From: Takakia lepidozioides
Taxonomy: Eukaryota > Streptophyta > Takakiopsida > Takakiales > Takakiaceae
Direction: 5' to 3'
DNA: 64,000 bases
Assembly (NCBI GenBank): GCA_030704615.1
Contig: CM060734.1
Location: 35,914,042 to 35,978,041, forward strand
The notes under the pieces were generated by a model. That model saw only the letters and a list, made by a program, of their open reading frames with translations, did no database searches and was not told where the DNA came from. The first letter of the stretch is position 1; the number at the start of each line of letters is the position of its first letter. A program made the position numbers and the translations under genes. Positions 1-12,738 of this stretch are shown here, piece after piece.

Positions 1-1485
1 GAACTAGAGAAAGCGGAGGTTTGTAAATTGCAATGGCATGTAAAGCTATGCGAGAATTTAGATTGAAAGACGCATCAATGAATTCTACGCCGTTGTGTGT
101 TACTTGCTCTTATAGATTGATGGTCATCACACAATTCAATTTATAGGATAACCAGCAGCTGTATCAGTGTGTCGATGTTTCTGTAACAAATGGTCATGAT
201 TTTATATTGTCTATGTACAAACTTCACTCTCTTGAGCCCTAAAAAATCTCAATCTTCAATTCGCGCGTTAATTTATGCACATACAAGTGTTTGTAACAAG
301 TCATCAGGGACGGGGACGGGGGCGGGGGTAGGAGCAAGGTTAACCGCCCCAAAATCATACAAAAGATCTCGATTGCATATAATTGACATTCTGATAGAGC
401 CCACCCCTGAAGTGCAATATCCGCATGGGGAAGAGGCTTCTTATTTACGCTAGTTGTGGCTGGCGTCATATATGTATATATATATTCTTTAAAAGACCCT
501 CTTTATCAAAGAGTGTGGTAGATCAAAAGACGATGCCACCTCAATTAACTCGCCACATGACATTTTAGGGGTGAAATTTGTCCAATGGCAGAACCTTAAG
601 GCTTAACCCTTAATTTCCCAAGCCCTTTTTGGAGTTTTTAACAATTTTGGGTACCTAGCTGCAGTAAATTGCCCACAGAAACCTACCAATCATCCATAGA
701 TTCCAACCATATAGAAGTGGGGCCAGCTCATTTATCCCTTAAACGACCACTAGGCCCACAATGGGCCGTTGAAAACTTTGAATATTAATAACTTTTTTGG
801 ATTTTGGGGTTTTTTGGTGAAATCTACGCCATTGAAGGGGGGCTGAAGTGGAGCGCCAGGATCTTTTTGCCGATTAGGGAAATTTCATGTTAGGGCAAAG
901 TTATGCTCTTTCGCGCGTGAATTCTTGCTTCGCGCGTTTGGTCTCTCTTGCTTGCATGCTTGTTGTAGGTATCCGTTATGCCGTGTGCAGGTGTCGTGTA
1001 CAAATCTACCCCCCCAACTTTGACCAACTGCCATCTGGTGCCTATTGGGCGAAATCCACCTTATTTTCCTGCATCACGTGGAGGATGTCTCCTGCTTGAA
1101 GTGCTCCAACTTCCAGATGAAACAGAGTTCATCCCGTCAGCCAAAATATGATTTTTTATTATTATTTTTTTTAATTTTAACCACATGTTGGAAAATTGGG
1201 CCCCACTGTCAACGGGCGCGTTTTGGCAGATCTGCGCCGATTGGCCCGCAATTTGGGTAGTACCTACAGGTGTTAGGATGGCCACGTGACCTCAGGTCAT
1301 TTTTGGGAAATCTTGAAAACTCGCTGCAAACTATTGATTTTCCTCCAAGGGGGTCAATTTAGGAGGAAAAGTCAAACTACCCCACTGGTCATTTAAGGGT
1401 TATGCACAACATATCAAAAAAATGAGCCAATTCCATTTGTGGGAATTGTGAGATTATAACATTGGCCCGAACCTCAAATTTCAGG
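1..1485. other. No gene recognised
   Basis: Only short unsupported frames are present. The stretch contains several TGGGCC-type words and a small (TA)n run near 470-485. I see no splice-linked coding frame, RNA gene or terminal repeat. It ends where the CACTA-like element at 1486 begins. Confidence 0.5.
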
Positions 1486-3570
1486 TACTAGAAAGAAAAC
1501 GCGAAATAACCACTCTGTTAACCACTCATTTTGAGTGGTAAAAGACACTAAACCACTCTGGTCCCAGAGTGATGAAGAACCAGTGGATTAGGACAAGTAA
1601 GTGGTAAAAGACATTACGTGGCACCCGTGGTTAGGAACGGTGGTTCGAACCACTCACATCCGGGTCCACCTATTCGCTGACGTGTCATAGTAGTAAATTA
1701 ACCACTGTGATGTGTAAACTCACCACTGTGACGTGTCACTAAGGTAAACCAACCACTTATGACTCGTCACAGTGGTAAACTGACGTGTCGTAGTGGTAAA
1801 GTAACCACTTCCGTTTTCCAGTGGACACGTGGAAGTCGGTGGTCCGTGGATGATATTGGAGATTTATGTCAACATGTGGCGACACTCTCAGCATGGACAC
1901 GTGTCCTGTGTCGGTGCTATGAAATGGATGGAATGAAAATTCAATGACTTCCGAAACCACTTGTTGAGTGATCGCGAAATAACTCACAGAGTCATTCTAT
2001 GAAAACTGAGAATATACAATATCACTCAAACCGTGGTTATGTGAGTGGATGACGTCTCTCAGCAGGTCATTGGAATGATTACCCATAGAGTGGTATGTAA
2101 GCTGTTTGAATCATCCATGGTGTCTCTCTGAGTGGGAACTATGGATTGGAATGATTACTAACAGAGTGGTGTGTAAGTGATTAGGAATACTACTGGAGGA
2201 ATTCATACCACTAATACAGTAATATATAGATGATTACTTATACCACTGCAGGAGTGGTAATGGAGGCAATTGTGTGTATTTGGCTACTCTCACAGTTTTA
2301 AATTATACCATTATTACAGTGACGTGCAAGTGATTAACATGACTAGATGAACACATACCACTAGCGTAGTGAAAGAAGTACCATTGGGGATTCAAGCTCC
2401 ACAAAATAGAATAGAATCCCAGAGAGTAAGTGTTGGAACACTGTCAACAAAATCCAGCCATGATAAAAGTCTGAGCCTAACTTCTACACGGCGTCTCCGC
2501 ATGCATGTTAGGAACACTGAACTGCTTTAATGCCTTCTTCTCATTGCCAACAATGTCTACCCCCGGGCGAACGAAATTGTAAGTCCTCTTCATGTTCTTC
2601 TCTGGCCAGGGCTGCCAGGCTCACATTTGATGTAGATGTACATTAGGGGAAATGTTCATAATGACATCTGGTACAATTCCAGCTTTGATAATGTTACCAT
2701 GAACCTCTTTGCCCCTTCCCAGGGCTGCTAGGCTCCCATATGCATATTACAAACACAAATGAACATGACCTGGTCTCGCTTCATCCCTTCCCATATCATT
2801 TGCTCTTAGGTTTCTAAAGCCTTAATCCCATACCCATGCTGCACATACCTTGCAATCATGGCACTCCAAAACACCACATCGGCTCTCTTGATCATTTTTC
2901 AGAAGTTGTGGTCATGGTTGAGGTGCCTGATTTTATCAACTGTGTCGCTGCAGCTGCTACCTTTAGTTGACCATCTACCCATGTAACAGGTTTCTTGTAG
3001 CTATTGATCCACATGGAATCATAGGTAATCTGGAGCTTGAAGTCCGGCCCTCTGGGATGAATCTGGACCCACACTCTATCTATGCTCCTTCAGCTATCTA
3101 TGCCGCTGCACAAATCATGCATACATCTTTGTCTTGCTGCTAGCACCTGACAATGACAACCTAGATTTGTTCTAGGAAACACCCAACTCAACTTATCACT
3201 ATAGTCAATTGCATCTGCTACTTGTCTGCCCCCTATCCCACCAGCTCCGCTCGTCATCGTACATTGAGAAAAAATCACACCTTGCGATCGCAGTTGTCCC
3301 ACCATCGTGCACACCTTCATGCCCCGATTCTAGGTCTTGAGTCCCTGTCTGCCCCCTATCCCACCAACTCCGCTCGTCGTCTCTCATGATCAGACTCGAC
3401 ACTATAAGAAAACAAACACAGCTCTGTCATGTTTGTCTCTCACGATCAAACTCGACACAAAGAAAACAAACAGATGTCACAGTGGCAAGGGAGACAAAAA
3501 AAACGCTAAGTCCCCTCTACTCATGACTGGATGGATGAATGTAGCAATAGATGGATGGATTTTGGGTTGT
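1486..3570 (+). mobile_element. Truncated CACTA-like transposon copy
   Basis: Positions 1486-2612 match 59511-60592 closely and positions about 3225-3570 match about 62990-63353. The start reads TACTAGAAAGAAAACGCG, a mutated form of CACTAGAAGAAAAACGCGG at 59511, so the two copies fix the left end independently. The first 1.1 kb is a subterminal region packed with AACCACTC/GAGTGGTT words in both orientations, as expected for transposase-binding repeats of En/Spm-like elements. The middle (2613-3224) differs from the other copy and carries no recognisable transposase. Similarity stops at 3570 before any right subterminal region, so the right end is missing. Family assignment rests on the terminal motif and the repeats. 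Confidence 0.7.
3224..3570. repeat. Conserved internal block with local duplications
   Basis: This block is shared with 63008-63353. Inside it a segment starting at 3224 is repeated at 3346 (about 122 bp apart), and a shorter unit containing CTCGACAC followed by AAGAAAACAAACA is repeated about 50 bp apart. Both duplications occur in both element copies, so they predate the split. Confidence 0.6.
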
Positions 3571-4659
3571 CATGGTTTTATTTGTGATTAGTTAGAAATA
3601 GTTATTTCTAGCTAATTAGGACATTATACATTTATATTTGTATTTTGTTGGCATTGGGACTTCATTTGGTTCCATGTGCCAAGTGAGGTGGCGAACCTCA
3701 CTTAGAACATGGGGAGGTTATTTCCACGTGAGACGTAGGCAGGCTCGTCTTCTTCTAGTCGAGCCTCCCGATGCCTCTCTCGCCGCCATAGCTCTAGTTC
3801 TTGAGATGGAGAGTGGGTGAGGTCTGTATGGTGGAGTCTTTCAGCAAAGGTGCCGTTGGCTTGACTTATATAACGTGATAGAGTGGTTTCTCCTCTTTTC
3901 ACCATTTCCGTATCACTAGAAGAAGACCTGCTTACATCTATGAGTGCAAGGTGTTAGCATAGTTAGCACTTGTGTGTGGAAGAGAGCTTGATAGATAGCT
4001 CTTAAGATACAAGGTGTTGCAGGGTTTGCAAGAAGAAAACCTTGTTGTGTTTATGTACAAGAGGAGGTCTTCAAGGAGAGCCCCATTGGAAAGTTTGAGA
4101 GCTTGTGAAGAGGCTCTTGTTCTGCAAGTGTTGCAGGGTTTGAGGAGTTCAAGAAGAGCTCGGGTGTTAAGAAGTAAGCGGTGCATGAGTGGAGCATGGT
4201 TTCAGCTTGTGGGAGTCTTCAACTTCAAGCTTAGGAGAGCTATGAGTGGAGGTAGATATCTGATTTCTCTTTGGGGCAGAATAGTGTATTTGTAGAGCAT
4301 GCTTTGAGTTGGGGTTTCATCCAACTTGGGAAGAGCATGTCTATGGAAGTGACAAGTGCAGGGCTGGATTAAGAGCTCTAAGAGGTGCACTATGGCCATG
4401 GGAAGGAAGCACTATGAGTGCATGCGATGGCTAGAAGAGGGTATGCCATAGAAAGCTCAATAGCTTGTTCTATGCTTGTTTCAATAAGTTCTATAGAGAA
4501 AGAGAGCTTGTTATGTGGCAAATAGCCTGCTCAGGGAGTTAGAGGTACTCTTGGTGGTCTATTGAGGCTCAAGAAACCAAGAACAACACCTCTGGTTGCT
4601 CCATAGAAGCCATAGCTCGTTGCAGCAATCGCAGAGGCAAAGCGGCGCAAATCCTAGCT
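3571..4659. other. Spacer without a recognised gene
   Basis: Frames here are short and match nothing I know. A phrase around 4015 (GTGTTGCAGGGTTTG) recurs at about 4129, suggesting local duplication. The stretch could be the LTR or leader of the gypsy element that follows, but I could not define LTR ends. Confidence 0.4.
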
Positions 4660-4745
4660 TGGGAACGCGTGGGAACGCTTGGGAACGCGTGTGAACTCCT
4701 TGGGAACTCGTGGGAACGCATAGGAACGCGTGGGAACATTGCCCC
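4660..4745. repeat. Short-period GGGAACGCGT array
   Basis: About eight degenerate copies of a 10-11 bp unit reading GGGAACGCGT or GGGAACTCGT run head to tail. The translated frames are repeat artefacts. Confidence 0.7.
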
Positions 4746-4772
4746 AGAGTTGGGAGCACCACCATTGTCCAA

Positions 4773-5137
4773 TCGGATGAACTATTGAGCCAGTGGATGA
4801 ACTATCGCGCTATCGGATGAAAAATCGCAGCGACGGATGAAACTGCGTCAGCGGATGAAATCGTGGCAGCGGATGAACTATCGCGCTATCAGATAAAAAA
4901 TTACGGCGACGGATGAAACTGCGTCAGCGGATGAAATCGTGGCAGCGGATGAACTATCGTGCCATCGGATGAAAAATCACGGCGACGGATGAAACTGCGC
5001 CAGCGGATGAAATCGCGCCAGTGGATGAAATATCGCACTGATGGATGAACTATCGCGGCAGATGAAGTATCGGACCCATGGATGAGAAATCGCGGTTTTG
5101 GATGAAATTTGGTCAGTGACGGATGAAAAATCGACTG
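4773..5137. repeat. GGATGAA minisatellite with higher-order structure
   Basis: About nineteen monomers of 18-20 bp, each opening with GGATGAA or a close variant, are joined head to tail. From about 4790 to 5020 four successive monomer types recur in the same order, giving a higher-order unit of about 76 bp repeated three times. The last third is degenerate. It abuts a different array at 5160. Confidence 0.8.
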
Positions 5138-5159
5138 ACTATGGATATTTTTGGAGCCT

Positions 5160-5640
5160 TCTGGGGCCTGCTTTGAGGACTATTTGGGGTCTATTGAGGC
5201 CAATATCTTGCAGGTATTGGGGCCTGCTTGAGGACTGTTTGGGGTCTATTGAGGCCAATATTTTACAGGTATTGGGGCCTGCTTGAGGACTATTTGGAGT
5301 CTATTGAAGCCAATATCTTGCAGGTTTGTGGAGCCTGCTTGGGGCTGTTTGAAGGACTATTTGAGGTCCTTCGAGGCCAATGTTTTGCAGGCCTGTGAAG
5401 CCTTGTGAGGGCTGGTTGGACTTGGAGGCCCATATTGGGTAGACTTATGGAACTTTTTAAGAGCTCTTTGGAGGACTGTTGGAGGTCCTTGGAGGCCAAT
5501 ACTTGGCAGATTTGAGGAGCTTCTTAAGGGCTGTTGGAGGACTGTTGGAGGTCCTTGGAGGCCATATTGGGCAGGCTTGTGGAGCCATTGTGAGGGCTGG
5601 TTGGAGACCTTGGAGGCCACTAATTGTCGGGCGCCTAAGG
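5160..5640. repeat. About 56-bp tandem array
   Basis: Three well-matched units of about 56 bp open with GGGGCCTGCTT, followed by longer and more degenerate units sharing TTGAGGACT, GAGGCCAAT and a GCAGG end. Frames across it on both strands are repeat translations, not genes. Confidence 0.7.
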
Positions 5641-6394
5641 CCTTTTGGTGGACTGTTTGTCCAAGTTTGCGAACTTCTTGAACCTCGATGGATCTATGTG
5701 AGAAGCTGATTGAGGGCAAATTTCAGAAGTTCATGGCAATAATTTGAGGGCTCTTGAGAGTTATTTGAGAGGTTCTTTAAGGATAGCCTTGTTTATTGCT
5801 CAAGCAAGAGTGAGTGTGAAGATATGGGGAGTAATGGGATGAGAGCATTCTGGGCTCAGAGATTGTTTTAGCTTATCTTATCTATTATCTTCCATCATTC
5901 TTGTAGGCCAAAGTTTTTCCGTAAGCGGAGGCAGAGCTGGTTTGGATAGAGATTTGGCCATCTTGCAGGTTTATTGAAGTTGCAAAGAGATCGATTGATT
6001 TAAGCTGTGGGAGGTGTTGTTGTTTGAGTTTCCTGTGTTTGGATCCTCCTCCCACACATGCATGCTTGACTGTGCGCCATGCTAGTTTGGTTTGGGCGCT
6101 TGCTTTTATAGGTGGTTGTGCCGGAAATATTGTGGCCGGCCAATCCTAGAGCATGCTGTCGGTGGTGAGGCTGGGGTGATGACCAGCAGACCATCATTGT
6201 TTCTCTTATGGTGAGGCTGGGTTGATGACCAACAGACCATAGGAGTGTCTGCGGTGGATGCAGGTGCAGGTGCAGGTTCAGAATAGGAACCAAGTATTCC
6301 AAACCATAAGCCGCAACAGGTTCTCTACCCGGTTACCTTGTGGAAAGGAGGATTAGAGACGAGTTGATAGCCGGTTTGAATGTGAGTTTTCATC
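5641..6394. other. Leader between arrays and gag
   Basis: No gene is recognised. A 31-bp segment at 6164-6194 recurs almost exactly at 6210-6240. The stretch probably belongs to the untranslated leader of the gypsy element, but no primer-binding site could be identified. Confidence 0.35.
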
Positions 6395-8936
6395 ATGGAG
6401 GTGCCACCAGTTGCTAAGGAGAGTGCCGGTATGAGCACTAGCGATACTAGTGGGTATACAAGACGAGGTGTGCGGTTTAGGCCACCTTCACCTTCAGTAT
6501 CTTCTGAGGAAGGTTCAGACTCAGAGTTAGGAGGATTCTCGCCGAGGGTGCAAGTCATTTCCGTGCCATTGTTGTGGGATACGATGGAGGAAATGTATGG
6601 AGCTACCAAGGGGCCACGTCGATACTCGGGAGCTGTGGGCACCATCGAGCTTGATGATTTCATACAAGAGTTTGATAGTTGGTGTGATTTGCAGCAGATG
6701 CGCAATCCACAACTGTTTACGCCTTTTATGGCGTGGAAGGGGCTGTTTCAGCACCTTGAAGGGCCGCCTATGGATGACTACCATGAGTTTAGGCGGGGAA
6801 ATGAGGTGGAGATTGAGAAGTGACGACAATATTGGTCACCTGACTATGTCTCCATCACTAGAGGCACAAGGGCAGCGGCGATACCAGCAGCTACACCAAC
6901 ATCCCCAACTGCAAGCACTAGTAGTGGGACAAGTAAAGATGGAGTTGGGAAATCCACTCAAGCTCCTGCTGCAGCACCAGCACCCGTGCCTGCCTTTAAC
7001 CCAGTTATGGAATTCTTCGAGGAGTTGAGGAGAAACTACCAGGGAATAAGGACGGAGAAATTACGGAGCTTGCAAGAGTTCCAGCGCAAGCCTACTGAGA
7101 GTTTGAGAGAGGCTTACACGCGCATGAGACGATTGATAAATGTAACCCAAGGGGTTACGGAAGCTCAAACAGTCCAATTCTGGTATGGGATATTGGACAA
7201 GGAGCTAAGGAGAAGGGTGTTGGATGCAACTCTCCTCCAAGTAGACCAACCCACCTTAGCAAACGTGTTTTTGCTGGCAGAGCGGATAGAGCTCAATATG
7301 GTGGAGGAGCGAGTGGTCATGGTGGGGTTTGGTAAGGAGACACAACGAAGTGGGGCTCCTAGCCAATAACAACCACTACCCCAACGTGCTCAAGGCAACA
7401 AGGGGGCTCAGGCGAAGCCCAGGGAAGGACATAGAGGATCTCAATTGCAGAGGTTACTTCCTTCATTCTTAGGCCAACAACAGTCGAGTGTGACATGTTG
7501 GGATTGTGGAGGACCCCATGTTAAGAGAGATTGCCCGGAGAGAGGCAAAGGGCCGGCACAGGCACAGCCTACACAACTACAGTGTGGGCATTGTGGCAAG
7601 TATGGGCATGAAGAGACCCATTGTTATGACTTGCATCCTGAGCTACGGCCAGGCCAGTTCCAAGGGAACAATGGTGGCCGAGGACGAGGCAATGTAGTCC
7701 AAAGAGGTAGAGGAGGCAGAGGTCGTGGTGGAGGTCGTAACCAGAACCAAGGAGCACAAGGTCAAGGTCAAGGTCATGACCAAGGCATGGTGGATAGGCT
7801 TGCCCAGCTAGAGTAACGTCTTGCTACCATGACCACTACTAATGTGGCGTCAGCTCCAAGGCTTGAGGTTCAAGCCCCACCTGCACAACCTCTTATGCCT
7901 AGGGAAGACCAGATTGGTATGGGCTTCATGTGTGGAGCCGCACTTGCTGGACCATTGCATGTGGACTCTGCAGCTGCTGTCACTCGAGCAGCAATGCGTG
8001 CGCCTGAGCCACAAAGAGGGGAAGCAAGTCGACAGACAAGGCTTCCACAGTCTTTCACATTGGCTGAGACAGTGCCAACTACGCTATCGATGGTACCCGC
8101 TCGCCCAAGTGTATCAAAGGTAGAGCCACGAGTGCCAGTGGGGAGAGTTAGTGTGGCTCGGGAAATGCCAGTGGGTGGTGTTGCAAAGCAGGGTGCAGCC
8201 AATACATTATTGGGGGCGGCTACGGCGGTTTTCCAAGCTCCATTGTTTTCTGCGATGACCATTGCAATGCCGGGAATTCGGCTAGCTGCTGTGTTCAGAT
8301 AATGTGCAGTGCATGGATGTCATGGACTCAAGGGTGAAGATAGCCACAGCTGCACCATAGCAAGCGACAGCTGCAAGGTTGCAGGAGTTGTCAGCTAGAC
8401 CAGCCATTGAGCGTAGTATGGTGACTCCTGGGGTAGTCCTGGTGTACAATCAGGATGGTGTGTTTCAGTTGGGTGGCCCAGCCGGGAAGAGGTATAGGCC
8501 ACTACGGGTCTTGTTGGACTCGGGAGCACAGCCATTGATGTTGGGAAGAGCAGCAATTGCAGGTTTGGGCCTTACTGAAGCGGATTTGGAGCTTTTGGGC
8601 GGTTCAGAGAAGGCACGAGGGATTACACGTCATGAGCTCTTCATTCGATTGCAGCCGGATCATCCTACGGACGGCTCAGTCATGAGAGCTAAAGCCATTG
8701 CTACGAACGCGATGTCTTATGATGTGCTTGTTGGTGGGGCGGTGTTATACCCCATGGGATTCACTCTGGACTTTTGGGAGGAAACGACATCCTACAGGCC
8801 GGAATGGCAGTCGAGAGATGGTCGACGTGCACTGCTCCCAGTGCGGTTTATTGGGAATGTAGCGGTGGATCATAGGAACATGATGCCCACATTTCAGCTG
8901 GAAGGCACTAGCCCTTGTGGTGAAGAGATACCATAA
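6395..8936 (+). pseudogene. Ty3/gypsy-like gag-protease remnant
   Basis: One frame runs from 6395 to 8302 and is broken by in-frame stops near 6821, 7367, 7814 and 8300. A second frame follows at 8379-8936. The 6986-7369 part resembles the Retrotrans_gag domain, with a helical capsid-like segment rich in Leu and Arg. Two CCHC-type zinc knuckles follow, at about 7496-7534 (CWDCGGPHVKRDC, with spacing shortened by one) and about 7583-7624 (CGHCGKYGHEETHC), then a Gly/Arg/Gln-rich basic tract. The last frame has the retropepsin signature LLDSGA at about 8511-8528. Reverse transcriptase, RNase H and integrase are absent downstream, so the element is truncated after the protease. The repeat arrays at 4660-5640 may be its leader. 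Assignment to Ty3/gypsy rather than another gag-protease family rests on domain order. Confidence 0.75.
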
Positions 8937-9227
8937 GTTTCGGGAGAGGCGTCATACTTTTTTTGCATCCCTCTATTAGAACGGATGTAGTACCATGCCT
9001 GAGCGCAAAAAAAGTCAAGATTCTCATGAATACACAAACGAAGTTGTCATGCTCTAAGTGGTGTGATTTTGAGAGAGGGGTGGCATGGTAGCCAAGACCA
9101 AGGGAAAAGCCTGATGAGCGCTGAAATGTTACCGGTGTAAAAATTCTGTTGGGACCTTCAGGTTTGACATCCTACTTCTAGCATATAATGCTATATAGGC
9201 ACCACTTCTACATGCAATGTCTCTGGC
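8937..9227. other. Spacer after the gypsy remnant
   Basis: No coding frame and no terminal repeat are recognisable. This is the probable truncation junction of the gypsy element. Confidence 0.4.
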
Positions 9228-9990
9228 TTACTCCAAGGTGTGAAGAGTTGCGGTTTTGAAATCGTTGCTGAAGACAACATGGAACATTTTGGCCTGGACG
9301 ATGGGCTTCATTCTGAAGTCGACGGTCACATATTCCACAACGACATTATCCTTAAGGAGCTTGTTGTAGATGCCACCTGGAATGAATCTCTACGTGCTCC
9401 TTCAATTTGGCTCCATCTCTCATAAGCTCAAAAACCCCAGCTGCATGGAAATAGCAAATAGTCCCTAAAACTGCAGTCCTAGGAATGATCGTACACGTTG
9501 CTCTGTAAAATTCATTCTGATATTGACGTTCATAAACCATATTATCTGTAGCGTTCCGAGACTCAGATGATTCCAGCCGACTGGGGTTAATCATTTCAAT
9601 CACTCGACGGACGATGCCAACAAACATTCCTTCTTAATGCTATCAGAAATTGAGTCATCACTGCATTACAGCTGACAAAATAGAAACTGCCTATGCAAAT
9701 GCAATGGGAAGCTCAACCAGCCCCCCTCTTTGATAACTTGGCCCCACTGCTTTATTAGCTGCTGTTATCTCATGATCACTGAGAGACGAGCCGAGCACAC
9801 GCTCTTTTGGCGACAACTTTCTCAGAGTGATCTCATGGATTCTGCATTATCTCATTCCTTAAAGCTTGCCCTAACTTCAACAGACTGCGCAAAGAGGAGA
9901 GAGAATCATAAAAGCTCGATGATAACAACAAGTTGTGTGCCTTCTCCACATGGCGGGCGGCTAGTACATTTTGAAAGCCTTGTTTAATCA
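9228..9990 (-). pseudogene. CR/Crinkler-type nuclease-like fossil
   Basis: The clearest part is read from 9627 to about 9378. It has an EFYRA segment, then FELMRDGAKLKEH, which resembles the conserved E-(L/I)-x-R-(D/E)-G core of the PD-(D/E)xK-like C-terminal domain of Crinkler/CR proteins. In a different frame from about 9378 to the stop at 9228 there is a GIY segment followed by VTVDFR and a VVFSND block, in the order that family shows near its C-terminus. A frameshift near 9378 therefore separates the two parts. Weaker similarity (LAARHVEKAH) lies upstream at 9900-9970 beyond stops. CR proteins pair an NTPase with this nuclease-like domain and occur in fungi, oomycetes and some plants. The NTPase is not seen here. 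This is a motif-level call from memory of the family. Confidence 0.45.
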
Positions 9991-10113
9991 ACCAAAACCC
10001 CCCACCTTATAATAACTCGTTCAAAATTGTTGTTGTTACGCTATCAATCCAACTAGATTCCTACCCACACCTGGATCACCACCACATATCATTACGCCAC
10101 CAGTTACATTGAC

Positions 10114-10828
10114 ATGACCCACCTACTAGTATATTATAGGCACCATACCAAAATCATCACTACCAATCCAACCCGAATGCACTCACGCCTCTATACAAAC
10201 ATATACAACCCATTATACCACCCATCCCAAGGGGTCGTTTTTATTCCCAACCTTAGTCCGCTCAACATTGTCGACACCACCCACCCACCATCACAACATA
10301 CGCAACCCTCCAAGACATCTGAAAACACTAACATTATTACGATGTGGGGATATTCACCCCAATCTCGGTCCTCCCAAAATTATCACTGAAATCATCACCA
10401 ACATGCATGTTGAAGCCCAAGATAGATACGACATTTATTTCCAAAACAGCACAATTTATCTTGCCCACATATACCAACGTCTCCACGAACATTTCTCCCT
10501 TTACCTCCCAAAAACCAACACTACAAACAACCGCTCTCCCGCAACCTTTGATATCGCTACTTCCCTCTACCCGGCAGTGGCAAAAGCAAGCTACAACCTC
10601 AAGGCCTATCCTACCCATCATCTCCTCATTGCCTACATTGTCAATATCTCCCCTCTACCTATTATCTGCAATGAGCACATGCAAACTCACCACTACCCCT
10701 CAGGATTAGATACCCTCCGCAAACTCAAAAATCTACCTCCACACCCATTAAGGGAACGACCACTTAACCATAGATTTGTGGGCCCGTATGGTGGATGTAT
10801 AGAAAGAGCTTTTTGGTATGCAATATAA
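10114..10828 (+). pseudogene. ORF fragment with a 2A-like motif
   Basis: The 186-codon frame 10268-10828 contains LLRCGDIHPNLGP at about residues 24-36. This is very close to the G-D-(V/I)-E-x-N-P-G-P signature of 2A ribosome-skipping peptides, which occur at the N-terminal side of ORFs in several non-LTR retrotransposon families. Two positions deviate (His for Glu, Leu for the first Pro). The rest is Pro/Thr/His-rich near the N-terminus, then unrecognised. The top strand is strongly C-rich and G-poor. No endonuclease or reverse transcriptase follows. I read it as the 5' remnant of a non-LTR element. An unrelated host ORF cannot be excluded. Confidence 0.4.
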
Positions 10829-12351
10829 AGACGTAGATAGGTAGAAATATATAATATAAAAGTTTGTCAAATATTTAGAAAAGTTATACCGGGAGCAAAC
10901 AGACTATTCGGCGGAAATTAAATTATTTCTTAAATACCAATTGTTTTGGATAATCTGGAGACATTGAGCTTGAATCCATCTAGAATTATTAGTCACGAAG
11001 CCGGATCAAATTTTTTATGGTCAAACCCCTTGTGGAGGGCAACATCCACCCAACAAACCACACGCCTATCATATCATTCACATCTCTCTATAGTTATATT
11101 TAAATAAATAACACACACATATATATTTTGATTTGATGTGATAGTTGTTTTGATTTTCATATTATTTTAAATATGTAAACCTACAAAAGTGGGTGGACTC
11201 GGCCCTCAATATCAGTTTTATTCAAAGGGGTTTAGTTTTGTATTTGTAATAAGATCCATTAGGTAACGTGGCTAATAACCAATTGCATAGATTCACCTTC
11301 AAATAAATGGTTCTGAATGTTATATTTAAATATAGGCATATATTAGTCATTCTTTATAATTTCAAATGATGAGTACAATGTTCAGGTTGCAGACTTAGCC
11401 TTCACTTCTCCATCCACCCCTCCAGATCTACAAGAATTAGTCAGGTGTGACAGAGATGTGTGATAGACAGTAGAAGAAGAAGGAAGGAAGCTGGGTAGAT
11501 CGAATTGTAGTAGCGAAAACAATATAGATAACATAAGGTGGAGGGAAAAAATTTACACTAGTTTGTCAACATAGTGGAAAAACTTGTATGCTAAAACTCT
11601 TTTGGTTTGGAGTAGAAACTTGCCTGACAAATAAGTTACTTTGAGTAGACAAATCATAAGCATTGTTGTTAAATGGAATACTTATGATAAATCAAAAGGT
11701 TCTGTTGAGTCAAGTTCAAAAGCTCAAAGCGTTAAAGTATTTGTACTTGAAGTTAATTTTTAAGAGTATACATCTTTTGAAATATTACATATATTATTAT
11801 ATTTTATCATTTTCTTTACACTTCCATTGTATTTTGATAATTGAGAGATATATATATATTTTAATATAATGTTATATAGGATATTGACCAGAATTCCTAT
11901 AATGAGTATGATGATGTCAAGAGGATTGCAGACAATGGAATAATATTCAACACACAACAATATGACGTTGTAGTATAATGTTTTTTTTAATACAGCTCAT
12001 ATATTTAAACAAAAAATATATGTTCTTCTTGTACTGAAGCTACAAAACAACGACCCGTAATGTATACTTGGAAGATGTATATGTGGGTCAGCCAATTACA
12101 AACGTATCCTCCCAAAACAAATTTGTCGTGTGTCAGATATTTAATGTGCACTTCGTAAATCATTATTGGCAAACTATAACAGTGTTACTATTTTCAAAAA
12201 TTTAATCTTCATATGATATGCAAGAAATAATTACGGTCATTATTAATACTCGATATAAAAATAATTTATTTCTTTTGAAATTATATATAAAACTCATTCA
12301 TTGATTACTATTACAAATACAGTAACACAATTGTTATTTTTATTTTTCTAG
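10829..12351. other. AT-rich tract, no supported gene
   Basis: Strongly AT-rich DNA with a small (TA)n run near 11850. A possible exon-like frame after TAG at about 11880 (to about 11980) has no recognisable similarity. The tract may be the intron or 5' part of the split gene whose exons follow. Confidence 0.4.
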
Positions 12352-12540
12352 GTCATATTTATTTTGGGGCCAAGATCATGCGATGTGAAAACTTTGGAGA
12401 AATTGTTCAGAGCAGGAATGACAATTGCACGATTTGACATATCACATGGCCCAAAAGATCATCTTCAAGAGGCTCTAACAAATCTCAAATCTGCTATGAT
12501 GTCTACTCAAATTATGTGTCACGTCATGTTAGATTCTAAG
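12352..12540 (+). CDS. Pyruvate kinase-like exon
   Basis: The exon is bounded by TTTTTCTAG before 12352 and GTACAT after 12540 and is 63 codons in phase 0 at both ends. The translation has ILGPRS, LEKLFRAGM, ARFDISHG and VMLDSK in the order of the N-terminal part of the pyruvate kinase barrel (family pattern TLGPSS, IEKLLRAGM, ARFNFSHG, VMLDTKGPE). The usual Asn of the R-x-N-x-S-H potassium/substrate site is Asp here, and the first residues are unusual. I could not find the following GPEI exon or the rest of the enzyme nearby, so this is an isolated exon of a divergent isoform or a gene fragment. The enzyme family makes pyruvate and ATP from phosphoenolpyruvate. Confidence 0.65.
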
Positions 12541-12738
12541 GTACATACTCTCACCATACAAACATAATTAAAATTATCCAATGCTTTTATAAATTGATAT
12601 TATATATTTATAATGTGATTATTACATCATATTATAACTTAAGAATATTATGTATTTTATCTAAGACAAATAACGATAAATACACCTTAAAATATCAATT
12701 ATATTTTCTTATTTTATTAATTAATATAGTGGTATTTA